Position numbers and translations under genes: made by a program. A stretch of 64,000 bases of DNA from the NCBI GenBank assembly GCA_964017145.1, contig OZ024841.1:2976001-3040000 (forward strand), read 5' to 3'. Within the stretch, counting starts at the first letter, position 1. Every line of letters starts with the position of its first letter. This DNA comes from Agrocybe praecox. Lineage: Eukaryota > Basidiomycota > Agaricomycetes > Agaricales > Agrocybaceae. The notes beneath the pieces were generated by a model. The model made no database searches and was not told the origin of the DNA. It saw nothing but the letters and a program-made list of their open reading frames with translations. This document shows positions 11,019-22,119 of this stretch, piece after piece.

Positions 11019-11619
11019 TTCGCATCTATAACTGCATACTTTGTACTACCACCGTCATCCTTCGTGTTTTTCCTATTTGCATGATTCCATGAAAACATTG
11101 ACAATCCTCAATGTACTCGAATAATTTTTGTAATTTAGTACTGCTCAAACATCTTCTGTAAAATTAACTTGGAATTTGTTCTTCTATCTTCATCTCTTTT
11201 TACTATCACAGCGTGCAAGGCCCATCCAGTAATTTGTAGGGAAATTCTTGTTTTGAGTATTACAAGCGCTAAGCCTCCGTCGATAATCACGCAGCCATTT
11301 AGCAAACAAAAAACATGGGTCAGTAATCATTAATCATCGAACGTCATGCCCGCAACATTGCGTCGTCATGATTCCCCGGATCCAAATTTGGCGTTCGATG
11401 ACTGTATCGTATGTATGCACCGGATCCAGAGCTATTTGGGAGATCTTAAAGTTAATACCAAACATACAATGATGACGACGTATCTGGAGTCAATGAGCAT
11501 GGTGACGTCATGGGCGTTAAGCATCTATTTTTACATTCTTAGCCACTAAGTATATATAAACGCCGGCGACCATGAAGTGAAAAACAAACAATACAATCTA
11601 AACCCACCACTATCGAACT
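11019..11619. promoter_or_regulatory. Intergenic region and promoter of CsbD-like gene 2
   Basis: This contains the 3' flank of CsbD-like gene 1 and the promoter of gene 2. A perfect CRE octamer TGACGTCA is at 11503-11510 and a TATA box TATATATAAA at 11551-11560, about 60 bp before the ATG. The CRE-then-TATA order repeats that of gene 1. Confidence 0.65.
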
Positions 11620-12580
11620 ATGTCAAGCATTTCTTCGACCCGTACCAATCCAGACGATACTGACTATCAAAACATCGTTGGGGATTCTGCAAGAACCGAA
11701 GAGCCCATGGACCTCACCGTCAAACACCATGTTCACAAAGAGGACGAGCCTCTTCCAGGCGCAAGTGGAGGTGGACACACTGTCGACTACACTCCCGAAG
11801 TTATTGATCACACAAAGTTACCTCCTTCAGAAGAGGGCGATACGCAGGACTTTTCTCGAAGGGACACTTCCCGTCATACGCAGTCGAATACGCCTCTTGA
11901 ACACAACCCTACCGGAAGCGGTGCACCCAATGCTGGACCTGCACCACTTCAGCAAGAGGGGCATGGTATTCCCATCCAACATATCCCATCACAGCACACC
12001 GATCGTCCTGAAGGGCCTCAATCACACCCCCCTTCCTTCATGCAGTCTCCTCCCGACAAGTCCAAGTCTTTCGACATGAACGGGAATGACAAAACGACAC
12101 CCAGACACACCCTTGACACCACGAATGATGACGATCCTCTCGGCTATGGGAAATTTGGCGGCGCAGGACGGACGCCGAAGATCGGCGACATCACGGCAAA
12201 CATGAACGAGAACGAGGGTTCGAGCTCGAAGAGCGAGGGAACCGGCGTTCCTGTTGGCGTCCCACGTTCTTCACAAGACCAAAGGCAAACCGAACATAGC
12301 AAAGGGACGGAAGTCAAAGATACAATTGAACATCCCGTCACTCACTTTAGGAAAGATGTGAAATTGAACGAGAATAATGAGCATCACAGGCCGCAGGAAA
12401 AAGAAAAGGCGACTTTGGGCGATAAGGTGTTAGGAAAGACACAGGAAGTATGTATCCAAGTTGTTTAAACAGCGTACGGCAGCTCACCGTTTTTTATAAT
12501 AGATTGCTGGGAAACTTACTCACAACGATGAGCTGAAGGAGAAGGGAGAAGTTCGCAGGCATGGTGGAGGAGTGAACTAG
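11620..12580 (+). CDS. CsbD-like hydrophilic stress-type protein 2
   Basis: Two exons, 11620-12447 and 12503-12580, give 301 aa. Most of the protein is charged and disordered (many Asp, Glu, His, Pro, Ser, Thr). Only the C-terminus is conserved with the upstream gene: LGDKVLGKTQE, then IAGKLTHNDELKEKGEVRRHG. The intron position and phase match the paralog exactly, so this is a tandem duplication whose N-terminal parts have diverged or been replaced. No catalytic motif is visible. A cytosolic protective role under stress is a family-based inference. Confidence 0.85.
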
Positions 12581-13094
12581 CTTCCAGGAATTACTTACTT
12601 GAATTTGTTTTACTTACCTTTGTTTTACGCTGAAATGTTCAGAACAACGTTGAATGAGGAGATATATTATTATAACCGGCGTCCACACCGTCTACGGGAT
12701 TTGTCTTGGTCGATGTTGATGAAAATATGTATGAGTAAGTCAAAAATACAGGAAGCAATAAACGAAATCTTACCATAAGCAAAGCAATCTAAGGGGAAAA
12801 AATACCTGGTGTGTAGTAAAAAGAACCTTGACTGGGTTGCAGGCTTCAGGACAGGAGAAAGCTCAGGCGGTAAGCTGAGTTTGTAACTTTGAGGCGGAGC
12901 CAAAAGACTATGACCATATCTAATCTAATCTATAACTAAATTTCCAATGTTGTTTTTACCTCTTTATACCATAACGCTTCAACGACGACAACAACATCTA
13001 TAGACTCTAGGTCCGAGAGAATCGAGGTCACTTTTATTTCATGGTCCTACATTTTTTGACTCATAGAAATGGAACAGGTCATATGAGCTAATAT
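12581..13094. other. Intergenic between CsbD-like gene 2 and PUS3
   Basis: A minus-strand frame at 12903-12670 starts with a Pro-rich peptide (MAPPQSYKLSLPPELSPV) and has GT/AG signals that could give a very small spliced gene. There is no family match and I do not call it. The rest is the upstream region of the pseudouridine synthase. Confidence 0.35.
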
Positions 13095-14747
13095 ATGAAC
13101 ATTGGCCGTCGTTTTCTGCATTCTCGTTCACTTATTTCTCGCTTCGGTGCCGCAATGCCTGCAACCAAAGTTGCTGATCAACATGTAGATCCTTACTCTG
13201 GCTTGAGCCGGAGGAAGCTCATTGATAAACTGCGAGCGTTAGAAAGTTCCATTGGTTCCCTGACGCATGAACCAAGTGCTGGTTCATCAAGCGCGACGAA
13301 CACGACACCGATTCCAACAATAGACAAGACCGACTTTCATTTCTCCAAATACCCCAAGCGAAAAATTGCATTGAAATTCTGTTACTCGGGATGGGAATAT
13401 TGTGGATTGGCTTACCAGATTGGTCCTACACCGTTGCCGACAGTGGAGAATGTGTTGTTCGACGTGTTGGCTCAAACGCGTCTGGTTGACAAAGAGGCCG
13501 GATTCGATGGTTGTGGATGGGAAAAATGTGGAAGGACGGACCGTGGAGTGAGTGCTGCAGGACAGGTTGTGTCGCTGTGGGTGAGGAGTAGACTTCCGTC
13601 AGAAGAGGTAGTGGAGGATGAGGGACCTGCAGAGGAAGAAAAGCTCGAGGAAGTAGTTGATGGAGTCGGGCAAGACCTCGAAGACGATTTCCAAAGTCTA
13701 TCCCTTTCGTATGGACCCTCCTCCAACACCTCCGTGAAGAAAAAGCCCGTCTCTGCGGACAGAGAACACGACTACGTTCATATGATCAACCGCCTCCTGC
13801 CACCCACAATCCGAGTCATCGCCTGGTCGCCCGTCTCACCCACATTCTCTGCACGTTTCTCGTGTCAATACCGACATTACAAATATTTCTTCTCTTCGCT
13901 GAACCTGGACATCCCCGCCATGCAAGCAGCAGCAGCACGTCTGGTCGGAGATCATGACTTCCGCAACTTGTGCAAGCTTGACGTCCAGAAGCAAATCACC
14001 AGCTTCCAGCGGACTATATCACGCGCGTCAGTCGAGCCTGTCGATGCAGAAGACAGTGAGAGTGGGCGAATGTATGTATTCGATCTCATCGGCAGCGCGT
14101 TCCTTTACCACCAAGTACGACACATTGTTGGCGTTCTCTTCCTCATCGGGTCAGGGCTAGAACCTGTTTCTATCATTACCGAATTAATGAACGTTCGTGA
14201 AGGTGCTGAGCCTCTGCATCCTGACGACGTGGCAACAGGCAAAACTTCGTACGCCGTGATGAATCGCAAACCCGAATACCAGATGGCGGATGCTCTTCCT
14301 CTGATGCTCTGGGACTGTGCATACGATGAATCCGAGCTAGACTGGAGAATTTCCAACATACCCGAAGGCGAAGAAGATCCTGAATTTTTTCTTCGTGGCG
14401 ATCTGGTCAATCAACTTCAGGGAATTCATAACCGATCGAGGGTGTACACCGCGCTAGATCAACATTTCATGAGAGCGGCACAGAAGTTTCGCCCTACACC
14501 GCCCTCGGCTCTACCCTTAAAGAATGGCCTGGAGGACTTCGAAAAGATGAAGGGGAAAGCGGATGGTACACGACACCTTCATATCCCTGTTGGGGGCGGA
14601 ACGTTCTTAAGGAAAGGAAAATATGTTTCTTTGATGGAAAGAAAAAGGCTGGATCCTGTAGAAGTTGCCAATGAGCGGTGGAGGTTGAAAGAAGAGGCAC
14701 GGAAAGGAGGACCAATCAATGTGCCTGTGGACGATGGCGAAGAGTGA
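13095..14747 (+). CDS. DEG1: tRNA pseudouridine(38/39) synthase, DEG1/PUS3 type
   Basis: Single-exon gene, 550 aa, of the TruA/Pus family. These enzymes isomerise uridine to pseudouridine at positions 38/39 of the tRNA anticodon stem-loop. The catalytic signature GRTDRGVSAAGQV is at about residues 146-158 with Asp149 as the catalytic residue. Other family features are the N-terminal ALKFCYSGWEYCGLAYQ strand, the RYHKYFFS-like segment (here CQYRHYKYFF) and FLYHQVRHIVGVL near residue 340. An N-terminal extension precedes the core. The first 20 residues are rich in Arg, Ser and hydrophobics with no acidic residue, followed by a second in-frame Met21 (13155) in a better start context, so dual mitochondrial/cytosolic targeting is possible. 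The yeast enzyme acts in both compartments. An acidic insertion (about residues 170-205) is lineage-specific. Confidence 0.95.
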   Translation: MNIGRRFLHSRSLISRFGAAMPATKVADQHVDPYSGLSRRKLIDKLRALESSIGSLTHEPSAGSSSATNTTPIPTIDKTDFHFSKYPKRKIALKFCYSGWEYCGLAYQIGPTPLPTVENVLFDVLAQTRLVDKEAGFDGCGWEKCGRTDRGVSAAGQVVSLWVRSRLPSEEVVEDEGPAEEEKLEEVVDGVGQDLEDDFQSLSLSYGPSSNTSVKKKPVSADREHDYVHMINRLLPPTIRVIAWSPVSPTFSARFSCQYRHYKYFFSSLNLDIPAMQAAAARLVGDHDFRNLCKLDVQKQITSFQRTISRASVEPVDAEDSESGRMYVFDLIGSAFLYHQVRHIVGVLFLIGSGLEPVSIITELMNVREGAEPLHPDDVATGKTSYAVMNRKPEYQMADALPLMLWDCAYDESELDWRISNIPEGEEDPEFFLRGDLVNQLQGIHNRSRVYTALDQHFMRAAQKFRPTPPSALPLKNGLEDFEKMKGKADGTRHLHIPVGGGTFLRKGKYVSLMERKRLDPVEVANERWRLKEEARKGGPINVPVDDGEE

Positions 14748-15469
14748 ATAGAGTGGTCTTGGGTGGGATATCTATAAGGTTGCGTAACCTTCATTATGTT
14801 CTCCTCACTGTAACTGACGGAATATGCAGAATATCTTAAGGAACATATGTATACCGCCATATAATTGGAGGTTTGCTTAATCGAAGTGTATTGCATGGGT
14901 TATATTTGTTATGCACCTGCCCCGTGAAACCCTGTTATTGCCGTCCAGCTCCCTTTCAAAGTATACAGAGCAGGCTCACAATACCCCAGATTCTGATGAT
15001 TCGATTCTTAACTCATTCATCGCAACTTGTTTATCGGTCTATAAGAGTAGGAAAGAGCGTGCACGAGGCGACTGGTTAAGTGCTAAGAATTTGGACATGA
15101 AATTAACATTAACATTTTTATATTTAATTTGCCTCTAGGCTTTTCCTCAATAATGTCAACATGATGATGGATTATGTTACCCCCTTTTCTCCCCTCGAGG
15201 GTGGTATTTCGCTTTACTGCCATCTATTTTGAGGAACTTCCGTTGCTCACGGAGGTCGTTTCTTTTTCGGGGATGTGGAAATTGTTATTAATCTGGTCTT
15301 TTTTTTTAAGACGCTTCAGCTGTCTAGCAAGTACCCCCCTTGCAACGGTATCCAAATATGCTTTAAGTGTCCTACCGAGGGTATCTTTTTGCTCTCTAGA
15401 CTGCTCCAACTATTCATACTCCGACATAGTACTCAACGCTCATGCTCTACATTTCTAGCTCATCACATC
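14748..15469. other. Intergenic, no gene recognised
   Basis: The short overlapping frames at 14870-15460 show no domain and no consistent splicing. The last part is the promoter of membrane protein B. Confidence 0.5.
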
Positions 15470-16601
15470 ATGTCTCAAAACGTCTTGTTGCCTATGGATG
15501 AAGTTCTAAGCATGATAGAGCTGGTCTATCTGCATGGGATCGCTATGACTCTGGGTGCGATTGCCTATACCGCGATGTTTATCGTATATTGGAATTGCTG
15601 CAAAGCAATATTCAAACCTAGTCACCTCTACTCGAAGAGAAAGCAAAGGATCCTCCTGGTGTACACCACATATTTGATGATCGTAAGCACCATAGCCTTC
15701 GCCCTGACTGTGTGGGTTTTCGCTGCGACGAGCAAACCTATCTACCACGGCACTATGCGACTTCGTCCTATTTTCTTCCCACTGGCGTTCGCCCTCTGGG
15801 GTGCGGACGGATTCATGGTGAGGTGTACTTAATTGGCTGTCTCGTCGGCGCGCTCATTCACATTTCGATAGATTTGGCGATGCAAAGTGTTATACAGCTC
15901 TCTACCAAGAGGGAAGCTGATAATGATGTATTCTTTTTTGGGATTACTTTTGATGGCGACTATTGGTGCGTATCAGCCACTAGTACCGCCCAAGCATGTC
16001 CAACAATTCTTTTCTTCTTAGTCACTGGGATAACTCTCTCAATTATGGCCCTAACAGCTGTCGACTTAGAGGTCGGAATTGCTCTTATCTCGACATCTAT
16101 CGCGATCAACTTCGTTCTCACCACATTCATTATTGTCCGGATTCTTCATTTCAAAAGCACTATCGGTCAGCATTTTGGAGACGCTCATCTATCCATCTAC
16201 TCGCGGGTCATCACACTTTGCGTTGAATCATGCGCCCTCATCCTCATTTTTGAGATACCATTTGTGGTCGCGGTGTGTTCCGGAGGGGTATCCTCGTTCG
16301 CCGTAGTGGAATTCAGAGCCTTCACAAATAGTGGCCACCCACCGTCTAGCAGTAAACTAGCCCTCATGCTATTCAACATTTTGCCTCATATCCTCGTCAG
16401 TCTGTCTGTGGCATCATTCCGAATTTTAATTCTAACAGTGTGGTTTAGGTCATATCGGCTCTTTTACTGATATATCGCGTCGCTGAGGGTAGAGATGTTA
16501 CACAATCGATCAAGACTGCAGAAATTCAGAGTTTCGGGAGATTTCAAGGCGTAGGAAACTCGTCAGATAATGTTGGCCGACATACGGTTGAGTCGAACTA
16601 A
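15470..16601 (+). CDS. Seven-helix membrane protein B
   Basis: Four exons, 15470-15817, 15872-15965, 16022-16395 and 16449-16601, give 322 aa. About seven hydrophobic segments are visible. Landmarks shared with copies A, C and D: VYWNCCKAIFKPSHLYSKRK after helix 1, ALWGADGFM then IWRC across intron 1, a helix ending in IVRILHFKS, and CVESCALILIFEI. The last exon holds helix 7 (VISALLLIYRVAEGR) and a short hydrophilic cytoplasmic-type tail. Introns fall at the same places as in paralogs C and D. The function of this Agaricomycete family is unknown; a receptor-like topology is possible, but I see no known receptor signature. Confidence 0.85.
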
Positions 16602-17702
16602 TATGCTAATGACCAACTTGTACCTCCACTCCAGTCATTTTCAGAGGTACATATTTGCCATTTGAGAAAATACAATTGCCGTTTTTATGCTCGACTCGAC
16701 TTCAGGTTCGGTTCAATTTCACTATCGATTTGCGTCCATGTGAATCCTGGAATGAAAAGCACATGCAAACTTTGCGACGCCAAACCGGAGATGAATGGCT
16801 GGGGCAGCTTATTTGGTCATCTCTAAACAAAACAGGGAAATCCTCAGGCGTTCGAATCTACTCGTGAATCCTTCAGCTAAGTTATCGTGTTTTGCGTTGA
16901 ATCATGTGCGCTCCTATTCGAGCGTCTTGTCCTCCAGACAGCCTACGTTCCTCGTCGGAGTCTTGGAATTTGATGCATGGGATAATCATGGTCACATATT
17001 AAATTTCTATGTTCTTTTGTTTGTCGACCATGGGAACATATCTTCGCCGGCTTCAACTTTCCTGTTCGTAAACGGTAACGGTCCATCCTTCTCAACTGAG
17101 CGGTGTACATCCCAATGCACGTATTGAAGCTTACTCGCAATGTCTGAAGAGGACAATCACAAACAAGAAATATCAGTGAGATGAAGAATACTTGATTGAT
17201 TTTCTTGTAGATGATGATCATTGAGCACTAGGAGGTAGGCAACAAGTTGGTCATGCGGTACAATCTTGGGGTCGTGTCCATCTCCAGAGTCAAGGAAGTA
17301 GATGGCGAAAGCTGAACTAGGCCACAATAAGAAACTCTCTTCAAGATAGGAACCTGGTGAGGTCTATGCTATATACTCATGGTACATAGCATCTTTATAG
17401 ATACTTACGGCAAAGACGGTAACTTACTAAGGCCTCTGACACTTTGTTCCATTACGGTCTTTAATCAAGATTTCCTGCTCCATCGTGACCCAGTTATATA
17501 GCGTGCAAACCCTCTGTCCTACCGCCGCATGGATCCAACTCAGCTCCTCTTTAAGGGTTCTTAGATATCTGATTCTGATTCATTCACATTGGCACGTCTC
17601 CATGATAAATGCATTTGTTCTCTATGCGCATGACTCCACAAAAACTATTCTTACCGCCACCCTGGCATAAATACCCGTCCTCCAAGTTTGGAGCCCATCG
17701 CC
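16602..17702 (+). pseudogene. Relic of a fifth seven-helix gene and promoter of copy C
   Basis: Around 16875-16925 the DNA resembles the conserved CVESCALI helix of copies B-D (the run TTTGCGTTGAATCATG is shared), but no intact frame surrounds it. I read this as a decayed gene fragment. From 17252 the sequence matches the segment starting at 20635, marking the left end of a duplicated unit. A TATA-like CATAAATA lies at 17666-17673 upstream of copy C. Confidence 0.55.
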
Positions 17703-18895
17703 ATGTCTCAAAGCGCCCCGTTTTCTCTGGATGAGGTTCTAGACTGGGTAGAAGTCGTCTATCTGCATGGGATCGGCTTGACTGTGAGCGCGATCGCCTA
17801 CACAGCAATGCTTATTTTGTATTGGAATTGCTGCAAAGCAATATTCAAACCTAGTCACCTCTACTCGAAGAGAAAGCAAAGGACCCTCCTGGTGTACACC
17901 ACATACTTGATGATCGTAAGCACTATAGCCTTTGCCCAAACTGTGTGTACCTTTTCTACCATGAGCACATTCAATATCAACAACCTCGCGACGAGACTTC
18001 GTCCTACTTTCTTTCCACTGACGTTCGCCCTCTGCGGTGCGGATGGGTTCATGGTAAAGTATACTCAATTAACTATTTCTTCTGCGGGCTCATTAACCTT
18101 TATATAGATTTGGCGATGCGATGTGTTATACAGTTCCCTACCAAGAGGGAAGTTCATAATGATGCGTTGTTTCTTGGGATTTCTGGTCATGGCTTTTGTG
18201 GGTGAGATAAAAAAGCCGCAACTCCCAGAAATACCCCCCAATAACTTCTGCCACGTTTGTTTCTTATAGTCATGGGTGTCCTCCTCGCATTCAGTTTTAT
18301 CCGAACTACTATTGGGATAGAAGTCGGGACCGCACTTGTCTCCGCCTCGATCGCGCTCAATGCTATTCTCACCGCCCTCATTGTCGGCCGTATCCTTTAT
18401 CACCAAAGGTCCATAGGACAACATTTTGGAGACGCGCACAAATCCCTTTACGCTCGAGTCATCTCACTTTGCGTCGAATCATGTGCAGTCATCCTCGTCT
18501 TTGAGATTCCATTCGTGGTGACTATGTCCTCAGGAGGATCATCGTCGTTTGTCATAGTGGAATTCGATGACTGGATAAATTTCATTCCTCTAAATTTTGG
18601 TGGTAAACTGGCACTGATGTTGTTCAATATTTTACCGCATATTTTCGTGGGTCTCCCTTGTACATACTATCACACAAACGTCGGTTCTTACATAACACAA
18701 CTATAGGTCGTATCGGCTCTGCTCCTGATTTACCGTGTCGCAGAGTCCAGAGATATCACCCAATCCATCAAGACCGCGCAAATGCAGAGCCTTGGCGTAA
18801 GGTTCCAAACAGTGGGGGATCCACTGGAAGACCAAAGATGCAGTACTATAGACATGGTAGATAGGTCATACCCAAGCCAATATGTCAATTTTTAA
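17703..18895 (+). CDS. Seven-helix membrane protein C
   Basis: Four exons, 17703-18053, 18108-18201, 18270-18646 and 18707-18895, give 336 aa. Family landmarks: YWNCCKAIFKPSHLYSKRK, CGADGFM|IWRC across intron 1, VGRILYHQRSIGQHFGDAH and CVESCAVILVFEIPFVV. The C-terminal tail (ITQSIKTAQMQSLGVRFQ) is shared with copy D at 20918-22119, including almost identical introns and flanks, so C and D are a recent tandem duplicate. I chose the MSQS start over an upstream in-frame Met (17688) because copies B and D start with MSQ. Function unknown. Confidence 0.87.
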
Positions 18896-20917
18896 CGGTG
18901 TGGGCAATGTCAGCAGTCATTCTACTAAGAGGTACATAGGCATTCGTAATTGTAAATCAAAACAAGAAAATATTGGGAGATCTATCTAAATTTGGTTGAC
19001 TTTCGGTTTGTATCAACGATTCTATTGCCAATTATTTAACATCAAATTACGCACTTAGCGCGCACACGGGGGTACCGACAGCACCCGGCATCACTATGTA
19101 TAAACCATGACTCGAGTCCAACTCAAATCTCTTGAGCTTCAAGTCATGATGCATGATGCATGAAGCTTTGATTGAATTTTCGGCATTATACCGGCCACTG
19201 TGTAAGTAGGACAACAGAATGATCCAGTGATAATTGTTATGTGCTGACGGTACTTCTGCTCTAAAGGCCAAAATTTTACTCACGTTTATAAAGTCCAAGA
19301 AAACTCGGCAGAAGCGGCTGAGACACAGGTAGACGCTGGTAGCGGCCGAAAATTCGCTGCTCGGCACGATCCGGGGCTGCAGAATCTGAGCATATCGCGT
19401 CCCAGATTGAATTCAGACTCCGAATTTGTAACCCCTTCACAGACGTCTTCAGAAACATAAAATGCAGGGCAAGCTTGGTATTGAACATCTCTCTTACTTG
19501 ATTCTCATTAGTTCCTCCAAGGACCAGCAGGATAATGAAAATGCTTATATTTTCAACACCCAGCCCCCTATTTCAGCCACTTCTGCAGCTGAGAATGTGA
19601 ACCCTGACCCCATTTATGTGCGAAATCAGATTCACAGCCACCCCCATCTCCTCCAACATGGTCCAGATCATCCGATGATAACGCTTCCTGCACCAATTCC
19701 AACTGAAGAGGGTGGATGAGGAATGCGGTGGAAGACGAGAACAAAGGAATAACCTTCCGAGAATGATGAAGAGAACTAGGTAAGCGGGTGTGAGAGATTG
19801 AAAGTATTGTTTATTTTCTATGCCCAACTGCAAACTAAAGGGATCGACTCCTATTATAGAGCCATATCATCGTCTGTAAAAGGGTCATGCGTCTTGATGC
19901 ATTGCCCCCAAATTTCTCTGCGATCTTTTTTCGCAAGGCTATGAAGATTGACATCATCTGTGGCCATCGATACGGCACGATATTAGAAGACGAATATACC
20001 AGACGTCGGGGTCGGGCGCCAACCAACTCCCTGATGATGCGACTTTCATTTTTTCATAGATTCATACACATGGCTTTCTGGCCTATTGTACTAAGTTACC
20101 TGCGAAGGAACCCTTCGTCTCTCATGAATGACCGATTGGGTTCCTTCACCTACTAGGCGTTGCGTCCAGAATCATTCTTTTGTTTCATTTCTATGAACTA
20201 TTTCTCAACGACAAATACGGGAACTACATATCCCTGGTGACAGACCTGCATCGTGATGCACTGGATAAATTTTACCCTGACGCCGATTTATTCATAGTGT
20301 ACAAGGTTCGTATCCAGATAATAGTCTTCGTAGCGCTTCATGTTTCGAATTCATAAATGTGACAGGGCAGGCCATGATCAGAGCAGCGGTGTGCTAATTA
20401 TATCCTGAACGTCGTTGTTTAAAAGAGTGTAGACAATGTCAGCAGTCATTCTACTAAGTAATAAGTACATAGGTGTTGATATACTAAGTGTGAAGCGCTG
20501 AAGGTACTTCTGCCCCAAATTTCCACGAAAGGTGTTCGGCATGATGCACATGCCAGTGATCCGGGGCTTAGGGCAGAGACTCGGAGTTAACCGGTAACCA
20601 CCGACTCCGGCGTTAAAACTTGTACATGCGGTACAATCTTGGGGTCGTGTCCATCTCCAGAGTCAAGGATGGCGAAAGTTGAACTAGTCCAAAATAAGAA
20701 AATCTCTACAAGATTGGAATCTGGCAGACTATACTCATGGTACTTATATTTGGATCCAACTTAGCTCCTCTTCAAGGTTTCTAAGATATCTGATTCTGAT
20801 TCATTCACATTAGCACGTCTCCATGATAAATACATTTGTTCTCTGTGACTCCACAGAAACCATTCTTACTTTCACCCTGGCATAAATACCCGTCCTCCAA
20901 GATTGGGGCCCATCACC
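18896..20917. repeat. Degenerate duplicated flanks and gene relics
   Basis: This spacer between copies C and D is built from repeated pieces. The 3' flank just after copy C (from about 18897) reappears at about 20426 and again after copy D at about 22120. The motif CTTAGCGCGCACACGG at 19054 and the following 150-200 bp reappear at 22582. A block starting at 20635 copies the block starting at 17252. Frames in between are broken. A coding-like segment near 20157-20308 (for example NDKYGNYISLV) ends in a possible splice donor but is out of frame with its upstream part, so it looks like a relic of an unidentified gene. A CATAAATA TATA-like box of copy D lies at 20881-20888. Confidence 0.6.
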
Positions 20918-22119
20918 ATGTCTCAAAGCGTCTCGCCTTCGGTAGAACTCGTCTATCTGCATGGAATTGGCTTGACCGTGAGCGCGATCGCTTACACAGC
21001 AATGCTTATCGTATATTGGAATTGCTGCAAAGCAATATTCAAACCGAGCCACCTCTACTCAAAGAGAAAGCAAAGGACCCTCCTGGTGTATACCACATAC
21101 TTGATGATCGTAAGCACCATAGCCTTCGTCCAAACTGCGTGCACTTTCACTGCGAGCACATATGTCTACAACGTCGCCATCCGACTTGGTCCTACTTACT
21201 TTCCACTGACGTTCGCCCTCTGGGGTGCGGACGGATTCATGGTGAGGTGTACTTAATTAACTGTTTTTTCTGCGGGCTCATTAAACCCTATATAGATTTG
21301 GCGATGCAATGTGTTATATAGTTCCCTATCAAGAGGGAGGCTGATAATGATGCGTTTTTTCCTGGGATTTCTGGTCATGGCTATTGTGGGTAAGATAAAA
21401 AATCCGCAACTCCCAGAATTACCTCTCAATAACTTCGGCCACGTTTGTTTCTTATAGTCACAGGTGTCATGATCTCAGCATTTACTAGCATAACTGCCGG
21501 GATAGGTCATGATAATAGCCTAACTGTCGAGATACAAGTAGAACTAGGGACCGCACTTGTCTCCACCTCGATCGCGCTCAATGTTATTCTCACCACCCTC
21601 ATTGTCGGCCGTATCCTTTATCACCAAAGGTCCATAGGACAACATTTTGGAGATGCGCACAAATCCCTTTACGCTCGAGTCATCTCACTTTGCGTCGAAT
21701 CATGTGCAGTCATCCTCGTCTTTGAGATTCCATTCGTGGTGACTATGTGCTTAGGAGGAGAATTGTCGTTTTTCTTCGTGGAATTATTCAATGGCTTGCC
21801 AAATTCCATTGCTCCAAATTCGAGTGGTAAACTGGCACTAATATTGTTCAATATTTTACCGCATACTTTCGTGGGTCTTCCTCGTACATACTATCACACA
21901 AACATCGGTTCTTACATAGCACAACTATAGGTCATAACGGCTCTGCTCCTGATATACCGTGTTGCAGAGTCCAGAGACATCACCCAATCCATCAAGACTG
22001 CGCAAATGCAGAGCCTTGGCGTAAGGTTCCAACCAGCGGGTGATGCACTGGAAGACCAAAAATGTAGTACTATAGACATGGTAGTTAGGTCAGATCCAGG
22101 CCAATATGCCAATGTTTAA
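20918..22119 (+). CDS. Seven-helix membrane protein D
   Basis: Four exons, 20918-21241, 21296-21389, 21458-21870 and 21931-22119, give 339 aa. It shares with copy C the start MSQS, the YWNCCKAIFKPSHLYSKRK loop, LWGADGFM|IWRC, GRILYHQRSIGQHFGDAH, CVESCAVILVFEIPFVV and the C-terminal tail. Differences from C are a shorter N-terminus and a 12-residue longer loop early in exon 3 (residues TAGIGHDNSLTVEIQ and neighbours). All exon phases close. A membrane protein of unknown function; the loop and N-terminal differences suggest the exposed parts diverge fastest. Confidence 0.87.

Noticed and set aside
12670..12903. Possible small spliced minus-strand gene (Pro-rich start)
   Set aside because: GT/AG signals exist, but the second and third pieces give no coherent protein and no family is recognised.
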